From contig CAIQPS010000122.1 in assembly GCA_903873715.1 (NCBI GenBank), positions 1 through 37,528 of the forward strand: a stretch of DNA of 37,528 nt. Direction: 5' to 3'. Under the pieces are notes generated by a model, which ran no database searches, was not told the origin of the DNA, and was given only the letters and a program-made list of their open reading frames with translations. Position numbers and translations under genes: made by a program. Shown one piece after another: positions 32,143 through 37,528 of this stretch. Source of the DNA: an uncultured Actinomycetes bacterium (GTDB lineage: Bacteria; Actinomycetota; Thermoleophilia; RBG-16-64-13). Positions within the stretch are counted from its first letter, which is position 1. The number at the start of each line of letters is the position of its first letter.

Positions 32143-33810
32143 TCAGGCTCCCGAGTTCCCGCTCCGCGCGTCCGCCATCCGCTCCAGCAGACCCGGCACC
32201 GGCTTGGACGACACTCCGCGCCACATCGCCACCGCGGTCAGGCTGAGCAGCACGAAGACTGCGACGAAGACCAGTCCGAACGGGAACCCGTCCCGGCCCA
32301 GCACCCACGTCGCCAGGACCGTGGCGGCCAGCGACACCACCGCCCACATCGCCAACTGGCCGAGCACGAAGATCCAACTGAAACCGGTCGTGTCCATGGC
32401 GGCGAACTCGACGAGGTTGGTCGAGACCCGGCCGCCCCGGCGGGACGACAGCGCGGCACTGTGGACCACCACCGACACCAACGGGATGGTGAGGATCAGC
32501 ATCGTCCCGGCGCCGTGCAGGGTCAGGAACCCGGCGGCCAGCCCCACGGCCAGCGTGAGCAACCCGGCCACGGCCATCAGCACGATGGGCACCAGGCAGT
32601 GCAGCCACAGCACCTTCTCGAACCTCCAGGGCAGCAGCACCTTAGCCGCGCCCGGGGTGTCCACCTCTTGCCGCAGCGGTTCCAGCAGCGATGACGCCGC
32701 CAGATAGAGCGCGATGGCGCCCGCCCAGATCTCGCCCTGCTTGAGTGGCTGGGTAGCCAGCAGGTACATGCCCGCGCCGGCCAGGACGACCCCCCAGCCG
32801 AGCCGCACCGGCGAGCGCATCAGGGTGTTGGCGCCGTGCCAGGGGACGGTCATCCAGGGACGCAGAGGCGCCCGAAGCTTCAGGCGGCTCTGCCAGGTCT
32901 GGGGCTTGTCGGTCTGGGTGGCTTGGCCCACCGAGCGGTAGTCGAAGGCGTAGAGGCTGGCGACGATCTGCGACCGGGTACGGGCCCGCACCCGGAATCC
33001 CTCGAGCGACCAACCGGCCGCCGAGCGGAAGAGGCTGGTGGCGGCTATCAACGCCAGCACGCAGAGCGCCCCGAGCGCGGCGATCCCGTAGGACGGTGCC
33101 TCGGAGGCCAGCGGCAGCACGCCCCATCCCCAGGGCCCGGACCACAGGGCGGCGAACTTGGCCGTATGGCCGCCGTGCTGCAGGAAGGCCAGCAGGATGG
33201 TGAGACCCACGAGCGGCAGGGTGAGCCGCATGACCAGGGCCGTCGCCCAGCGCAGCCGCTGTACGTGCCAGCTGACGCTGATGAGCAACACGCCGAGGGC
33301 CAACCCCGCCAACGCCGCTTCCCCGATCCGCGCTCCGGTGTGTGCGCCCGACGACGCCACCACGGCGATGATCCCGGCCACCGCCCCGGCGATCCCCAGC
33401 AGGATGACGGCCGAAAGCAGTTTGGGCCGCACCAGGTCGCTCCGCCGCACGGGCGAGGGCAGCAGGTAGAGGCAGTCCGGCTCCGTGAACGACACGAACC
33501 CCTGGATGGTGCTGTACCGCAGGACGCCGAGGAAGATCAGCACGATGAGCGGCGGTCCCCAGATGAAGTGATAGAAGCCGGCCACATCCACGAACAGCGA
33601 GCCCAGCCGTTTGGAGACGCTCCAGAACACGGCGATCAGGATGCCGATGATGAACACGCCGATGTAGATGTTCTCGATCCGCGTGAGCCAGGACCGGCCC
33701 GGCCGCATGGAGGAAAGGATCCCGAAGACGTCGCGGGCCGGGACGGGGATGATCGCCTCCTCGTCGGCCGGAGCCGGCGGGAGTATGCCACGCGGGAGGG
33801 GGCTAGCCAT
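32143..33810 (-). CDS. ABC transporter permease (ABC-2/ABC_export-like)
   Basis: A 555-residue polytopic membrane protein with about 12 hydrophobic segments; cytoplasmic parts are rich in Arg (RRSDLVRPK, RVRARTRSQIVAS, SLLEPLRQEVDTPG). The general plan resembles putative ABC exporter permeases of Firmicutes and actinobacteria. The ATG at 33810 overlaps the ATPase stop by eight bases. An earlier frame to 33885 is inside the ATPase gene. It is the last gene of a minus-strand operon. The exported substrate is unknown. Confidence 0.87.
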   Translation of the reverse strand: MASPLPRGILPPAPADEEAIIPVPARDVFGILSSMRPGRSWLTRIENIYIGVFIIGILIAVFWSVSKRLGSLFVDVAGFYHFIWGPPLIVLIFLGVLRYSTIQGFVSFTEPDCLYLLPSPVRRSDLVRPKLLSAVILLGIAGAVAGIIAVVASSGAHTGARIGEAALAGLALGVLLISVSWHVQRLRWATALVMRLTLPLVGLTILLAFLQHGGHTAKFAALWSGPWGWGVLPLASEAPSYGIAALGALCVLALIAATSLFRSAAGWSLEGFRVRARTRSQIVASLYAFDYRSVGQATQTDKPQTWQSRLKLRAPLRPWMTVPWHGANTLMRSPVRLGWGVVLAGAGMYLLATQPLKQGEIWAGAIALYLAASSLLEPLRQEVDTPGAAKVLLPWRFEKVLWLHCLVPIVLMAVAGLLTLAVGLAAGFLTLHGAGTMLILTIPLVSVVVHSAALSSRRGGRVSTNLVEFAAMDTTGFSWIFVLGQLAMWAVVSLAATVLATWVLGRDGFPFGLVFVAVFVLLSLTAVAMWRGVSSKPVPGLLERMADARSGNSGA

Positions 33811-34525
33811 CGATGCCGGCCGCTTCGTCCGCCGGCTTGGCGGCCCGGGTGCGGCGCCGCGCCGGGGCCGGCGCCGGCTCGTCACCGGTGGTGCGTGCCT
33901 TGCCGGACGGCTGCTCCTCGTCCTCCCAGACGTGCCCCTCGGCTATCCGAAGCACCCGGTTGGCGACGGAGCGGGCGAAGACCTCGTCGTGGGTCATGAG
34001 CAGGATGGCCCGCTTGGTGCCCAGGGACTTGAGCAGGAAGTCGCGCAGCGTCTCCACGGAGGCGACGTCGAGGCCGATGGTGGGCTCGTCCAACACCAGT
34101 ACCGAGAACGGGCGGATGACCGCGCAGGCGATGGCCGTCTTCTGCCGCATGCCCCGCGAGAGCTGGGCGGGGAAGAAGTCGGCCCGGTTCTCCAGACCCA
34201 GGGACCGCAGCAGGCGGGTGATCCGCTGCTCCATGTCGTCACGGGCCACCCCGTGGGCCGTTGCGACCAGGCGCATGTGGTCGGCCACGGTGAGGTCGTG
34301 ATAGAGGTACGGGTTGTCCGGGACGTAGCTGAGGTACCGCCGGGCGGCGACCGCTTCGGCCTCGATGTCCATGGAGTAGCCGGCGATGCGGACCCACCCG
34401 TGCGTGGGCTCCTGCAGCCCGCAGATGAGCTCGCCCGCGGTGGTCTTACCGCTGCCGTTGGGGCCCATAAGGGCGACGCACTCGCCGGCGGCGATGGTCA
34501 GGTCGAGCGAATCGAGAGCGGCCAC
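33803..34525 (-). CDS. ABC transporter ATP-binding protein (N-terminus probably longer)
   Basis: Nucleotide-binding subunit for the downstream permease: Walker A GPNGSGKTT (residues 21-29), Q-loop region, signature LSRGMRQK, Walker B VLVLDEPT and H-loop MTHD. A Pro/Ala/Arg/Lys-rich tail of about 40 residues follows the domain. The first canonical start is GTG at 34525, used here, but it leaves only 20 residues before Walker A and removes the first strand and the A-loop. Codons upstream encode KILLETHELSRYYNKV, exactly what a full domain needs, and a perfect AAGGAG sits six bases before an ACG codon at 34582-34580. Translation probably begins there (see finding). It follows the LCP gene by about 50 bases and is likely co-transcribed with it. 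Confidence 0.93.
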   Translation of the reverse strand: MAALDSLDLTIAAGECVALMGPNGSGKTTAGELICGLQEPTHGWVRIAGYSMDIEAEAVAARRYLSYVPDNPYLYHDLTVADHMRLVATAHGVARDDMEQRITRLLRSLGLENRADFFPAQLSRGMRQKTAIACAVIRPFSVLVLDEPTIGLDVASVETLRDFLLKSLGTKRAILLMTHDEVFARSVANRVLRIAEGHVWEDEEQPSGKARTTGDEPAPAPARRRTRAAKPADEAAGIDG

Positions 34526-34588
34526 CTTGTTGTAGTAGCGGCTGAGCTCGTGGGTCTCGAGGAGGATCTTTGCGGGGCTCGTCGGAGG

Positions 34589-34594
34589 CTCCTT
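34589..34594 (-). promoter_or_regulatory. Ribosome binding site AAGGAG pointing to an ACG start
   Basis: AAGGAG on the minus strand lies six bases before the in-frame ACG at 34582. No ATG, GTG, TTG or CTG exists in frame between the upstream stop (TAA) and 34525. Confidence 0.6.
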
Positions 34595-34633
34595 GTCTGT
34601 CGGGGTGCGGCCACAACGGCTGCGCCGTGAAGC

Positions 34634-36118
34634 TTACCCCACCGGCACCATCGACAGCGCGATCTTGATCATGTCCTCCCGGCTGACGTTGAACATCAGC
34701 GTGTTGGATATGAAATAGAGGACGCCGTCCTTCTTCCACCAGATGTGGTGGACCTTGACCGCCGTCCCCACGATCGTGTAGGTGACCCCGTTGGCCTGCA
34801 TCTCCACGCCCTTCGCGGCCAGCGGGGCGTCGAGCCAGGTGGTGGCGTTCACCCGCATGTAGAGGTTGCCGCCCTTCCACTGGTAGGCCGCGCAGATGGC
34901 CGGCTTGGTGCCGTCGCCCACCTTGATGCCGTAGGTGCCGGATCCCGCCGGCGACCGGTACGCGTACTTGAACCCAGTGGGCATGTACGCCGGCGCCTCC
35001 AGGGCGAAGGGCACGCTCGCCTGCCAGGCCTTCCACATCGCCAGGTCGAGCGGGGTTCCGCCGCTCGGCGGCGCCGTGGAGGCGGTCTCTCCGCCTGCCC
35101 CGGTGGCCGCGGTGTCGTCCGCCGCGTCTTTGGGCGGCGCCAGCAGGTCCTTGGAGGCCTGGGCGATGCTCGCTGCGCTCGCCTTGAGGACCGACCGGGT
35201 GCCTTCAGTCGCGCTCTTGGCCTTGACGTAGCTCTGCTTCATCCGGGTGCCGTCGACGCCCACCAGCCAGCCGACCGTCGTCAGCAGCTCGAGAGGGGTC
35301 ATGTCGGTGTCGGCGGCCTTGAGGGCCTGCTCGAACAACCCGGGCAGCTTGGCCCCCAGATCCCAGGTGCGGGCCTGCTCCCGGATGCTCGCCAGGATCC
35401 ACTGCTGCCGGTGCATCCGCCCGATGTCGACGTTGGAGTCGAACCGGTACCGCGCGTAGACCAGGGTGGTCTTGCCGTCGAGGAGCTGGTAGCCGGGCGA
35501 GAGCTCCAGCGGCCGGAACTTGGCGTTGGTGTAGGTGCGATCGACATCGAAGTAGAACCCGCCCAGCGAGTCGATGATCTTCTCGAACCCCCCGAACGTG
35601 ATGGCGATGTACTTGTCCACCGTGATCCCGAACACGTGTTTGATGGTGGCCTTGGCCAGGGCGGGCCCGCCGAAGGCGTAGGCGGTGTTGATCCGCTGGC
35701 TCCCGTGGCCGGGCACTTCCACCCACAGGTCCCGGGGGATGGAGAGGAGCGACACGAAGTCCTTCTCCGGATCCACGCGCAGGAGCATGTTGACGTCCGA
35801 GGCGCCCCAGTGCATCACGTTGCCGGAACGGGTGTCGCTGCCCAGGATGAGCACGGTGTACGCGGTCGACAGCGGCGGGATGGTGACCGAGGGGCCTCCC
35901 GCGGCGGTGGTGGCGGTGGTGCTCGAGCCTGCAGCTGTGGTGGTGGGGCCGCCGGTGGTATCCGTGCCGCCGCCCGGCGTGCCGGAGGGCGTGGTGGTGG
36001 CCGGCGCGGCCGAGGTGGTCGTGGTGGTGTCGCCGGAGCACGCGAAGCACGCGGCCATCACCAGAAGGAGAGAAACGGCGAGCGCCAGACCGGCGAATCT
36101 CCGGGGCTGCCAAACCAT
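34634..36118 (-). CDS. LytR-CpsA-Psr (LCP) family protein with DUF4367-like C-terminal domain
   Basis: LCP proteins transfer undecaprenyl-linked polymers (teichoic acids, arabinogalactan, capsules) to peptidoglycan. The 494-residue protein has a hydrophobic N-terminus with a possible lipobox (AAC, C24), a Thr/Gly-rich linker (about 30-85), and an LCP domain (about 90-260) with LILGSDTRSG, SIPRDLWVEVPG, RINTAYAFGG, FGGFEKIIDSLGG, LVYARYR and RMHRQQ, carrying the conserved Arg and Asp residues that bind the polyprenyl phosphate. The last 140 residues resemble DUF4367 (YMPTGFKYAYRS, ISNTLMFNVSREDMIKIALSM). The start ATG has GGAGG upstream; a frame to 36271 is unsupported. An unusual point is the lipobox: most LCP proteins are anchored by an N-terminal helix. 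Confidence 0.94.
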   Translation of the reverse strand: MVWQPRRFAGLALAVSLLLVMAACFACSGDTTTTTSAAPATTTPSGTPGGGTDTTGGPTTTAAGSSTTATTAAGGPSVTIPPLSTAYTVLILGSDTRSGNVMHWGASDVNMLLRVDPEKDFVSLLSIPRDLWVEVPGHGSQRINTAYAFGGPALAKATIKHVFGITVDKYIAITFGGFEKIIDSLGGFYFDVDRTYTNAKFRPLELSPGYQLLDGKTTLVYARYRFDSNVDIGRMHRQQWILASIREQARTWDLGAKLPGLFEQALKAADTDMTPLELLTTVGWLVGVDGTRMKQSYVKAKSATEGTRSVLKASAASIAQASKDLLAPPKDAADDTAATGAGGETASTAPPSGGTPLDLAMWKAWQASVPFALEAPAYMPTGFKYAYRSPAGSGTYGIKVGDGTKPAICAAYQWKGGNLYMRVNATTWLDAPLAAKGVEMQANGVTYTIVGTAVKVHHIWWKKDGVLYFISNTLMFNVSREDMIKIALSMVPVG

Positions 36119-36154
36119 GTCCGCCTCCGATCTTGCGGCTCTTCCTGCGGCTTC

Positions 36155-36185
36155 AGAATACCGAGGACATGCGCCCAAAGTCCAA
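36155..36185 (-). promoter_or_regulatory. Possible promoter of the LCP operon
   Basis: TTGGAC (36185-36180) and TATTCT (36160-36155) are separated by 19 bases, about 40 bases before the start; the spacing is longer than ideal. Confidence 0.35.
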
Positions 36186-36207
36186 CTGTGCCCGCTCGAA
36201 AGAGGAA

Positions 36208-36213
36208 TACACT
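36208..36213 (+). promoter_or_regulatory. Possible -10 box TACACT for the solute-binding lipoprotein
   Basis: TACACT lies 33 bases before the GTG start, in the 128-base divergent gap; the -35 is poor. The same hexamer precedes the YmdB-like gene. Confidence 0.35.
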
Positions 36214-36246
36214 CCCATCGATATATCCACGAAAGAGGAGGCATCC

Positions 36247-37032
36247 GTGAGAAGACTCTGGACGGTTTCACTGCTGCTCCTGATCCTGGCCGTCGCGGCC
36301 CTCGCGGTCGCAGGATGCGGCGGAGGCAAGGCCTACACCGACATCAGCCAGTTGGCGGACAAGACCTTCGCCGTGCCCACGGGTACGGTGGCCGACAAAC
36401 TGGTGCTGTCGACCCTGCCGAACGCCAAGTTCAAGTACGTGGATGACGCGCTGGCCGCCTGCCTGGCCGTCAAGGACGGCAAAGCCGATGCCGCCGCGTA
36501 CGACCTCCCCATTCTCAAGAACATCGCGGCCAAGAACGAAGGTCTCACCGTCCTGCCCCAGATGATCACCAACGACGACTACGGCTTCGCCTTCGCCCTC
36601 GACAACACCGACCTCAAGGCCACCTTCGACTCCGTGGTGGGGTCGCTGAAGGCCGACGGCACCTACGCCGACATGGAGAAGCGCTGGCTGCCCGACCACG
36701 GCAACCCGGCCGCCATGCCCCAGATAGCGCTGGACGGCGCGAACGGTACCCTCAAGCTCGGCACCGCCGCCGTCACCGAACCGTTCTCGTTCAAGGACTC
36801 GAGCGGCGCAGTGGTCGGCTTCGACATCGAACTGGCCGGCTACGTCGCCAAGAAGCTCGGCATGAAACTGGAGATCGTGGAGATGCCCTTCGGCGACCTC
36901 ATCTCCGCCGTGCAGTCCGGCAGCGTCGACATGGCCGGCGCCTGCATCACCATCACCGCGGAGCGCTCCAAGTCGGTGCTGTTCTCGGCCGCCTACTACA
37001 AGGGTGGCATCGCCGCGCTCGTGAGGCAGTAG
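36247..37032 (+). CDS. Solute-binding lipoprotein (SBP family 3) with permuted halves
   Basis: A 261-residue lipoprotein (lipobox VAGC, C24) related to amino-acid ABC-transporter binding proteins. The order of parts is unusual: residues about 30-145 resemble the C-terminal half of a normal family 3 protein (LADKTFAVPTGTVADKL, DGKADAAAYDLPILK, LKADGTYADMEKRWLP), while residues about 155-261 resemble the N-terminal half (LKLGTAAVTEPFSFKDSSG, GFDIELAGYVAKKLG, DLISAVQSGSVDMAG, TITAERSKSVLFSAAYYKGG). The start is GTG, with AGAGGAGG six bases before it. No permease or ATPase of this type is in the window; the next gene is an acetyltransferase. Confidence 0.9.
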   Translation: MRRLWTVSLLLLILAVAALAVAGCGGGKAYTDISQLADKTFAVPTGTVADKLVLSTLPNAKFKYVDDALAACLAVKDGKADAAAYDLPILKNIAAKNEGLTVLPQMITNDDYGFAFALDNTDLKATFDSVVGSLKADGTYADMEKRWLPDHGNPAAMPQIALDGANGTLKLGTAAVTEPFSFKDSSGAVVGFDIELAGYVAKKLGMKLEIVEMPFGDLISAVQSGSVDMAGACITITAERSKSVLFSAAYYKGGIAALVRQ

Positions 37033-37042
37033 AGGGCGGCCG

Positions 37043-37528
37043 GTGCTCGTCGCCCGGCATCCGAACGACCTGGTCATCCGGCCCATGCGGCCGGATGACC
37101 TCGCATGGGCCGTCGGCCTCGCCGCCGAGGAGGGCTGGAACCCGGGCCTGCACGATGCCGCCTGCTTCTACGCGGCCGACCCGGGCGGGTTCCTGGTCGC
37201 CGAACTGGAGGGCGAGCGGATCGGCTCGGTGTCCGCCGTCCGCTACGACGACCGCTTCGCCTTCCTCGGGTTCTACATCGTGCTGCCCCAGTACCGCGGG
37301 GCCGGCTACGGCAACGACATAGCCGCCGCCTGCCTGAAGCTCGCGGGCGACCGCAGCTACGGTATCGACGGGGTCGTCGCCATGCAGGAGACCTACCAGC
37401 GGTGGGGCTTCGTCCCGTCGTACATGGGGATCCGCTTCTGCAGGGGACTGGGCGCGGCCGCCGGTCCGAGCGCGGCCGCCCTGGGCCCGGGCGCAGCAGC
37501 CGCCACGCGCGCCGCCGCGCCGCCGCGG
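37043..37528 (+). CDS. GNAT-family N-acetyltransferase (3' partial)
   Basis: The frame is open at the right edge. From the GTG at 37043 the protein begins LVIRPMRPDDLAWAV, has FLVAELEGERIGSVSAVRY, and the acetyl-CoA loop QYRGAGYGNDI (R/Q-x-x-G-x-G pattern), then MQETYQRWGFVPSYMGIRF, the usual end of the domain. After about residue 135 the sequence turns into Ala/Gly/Pro-rich low complexity, so the enzyme may be extended or fused. A GAGGG precedes the start by six bases. The start lies 10 bases after the solute-binding gene, so they are probably co-transcribed. The acetyl acceptor is unknown. Confidence 0.85.
   Translation, partial: MLVARHPNDLVIRPMRPDDLAWAVGLAAEEGWNPGLHDAACFYAADPGGFLVAELEGERIGSVSAVRYDDRFAFLGFYIVLPQYRGAGYGNDIAAACLKLAGDRSYGIDGVVAMQETYQRWGFVPSYMGIRFCRGLGAAAGPSAAALGPGAAAATRAAAPPR

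Noticed and set aside
34745-36250. 501-codon plus-strand frame opposite the LCP gene
   Set aside because: Antisense shadow; the LCP domain on the minus strand is unambiguous.

Overview
The window is about 37.5 kb of very GC-rich DNA from a Gram-positive-type bacterium, most likely an actinobacterium (Actinomycetota); the class cannot be fixed from sequence alone. The evidence is the GC-rich codon use, GTG and TTG starts, tightly overlapping ATGA gene junctions, several genes with a TANNNT box 6-7 bases before the start codon and no ribosome binding site (the leaderless style common in actinobacteria), lipobox lipoproteins, LytR-CpsA-Psr, MurJ and SpoIID-type proteins. No rRNA, tRNA, CRISPR array, transposase or phage gene was seen. 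It looks like a chromosomal cell-envelope region.

Layout. 1-5078: a three-domain glycosyltransferase (two GT4-like domains and a WecG/TagA domain, open at the left edge) translationally coupled to a MurJ-type lipid II flippase. 5294-13278: three consecutive secreted enzymes (SpoIID/LytB, CAP, papain-like protease) that carry between them eight copies of one ~115-125-residue C-terminal module; a small SHOCT membrane protein lies between the first two on the opposite strand. 13448-15771 (minus): a beta-propeller protein coupled to an NlpC/P60-like enzyme with a golvesin-type domain. 15958-20292: housekeeping and unknown genes (YmdB-like phosphodiesterase, NAD(P)-binding reductase, DUF1015, a helical 86-residue protein plus a DUF1828-like protein, a zinc-ribbon protein). 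20414-23441 (minus): a phosphodiester glycosidase lipoprotein and a GT39 membrane glycosyltransferase.

23680-30406 is the most interesting part. It is a tight six-gene operon: a lipoprotein with a sulfite-oxidase-like fold, a CotH-type secreted kinase, a Cthe_2159-type beta-helix protein, a VTC-type polyphosphate polymerase, a DUF4956 membrane protein, and a second, larger Cthe_2159-type lipoprotein. My reading, which is inference, is an envelope system linking polyphosphate made at the membrane to an exported kinase and surface beta-helix proteins.

30474-37528: two small envelope genes (minus), a DUF4258/DUF2283 toxin-antitoxin-like pair, an LCP protein followed by an ABC exporter (ATPase plus permease, minus) whose ATPase seems to start at a non-standard ACG codon, a solute-binding lipoprotein whose two halves are in permuted order, and a GNAT acetyltransferase cut by the right edge. 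Together the genes describe building, remodelling and decorating the cell wall and its surface polymers.
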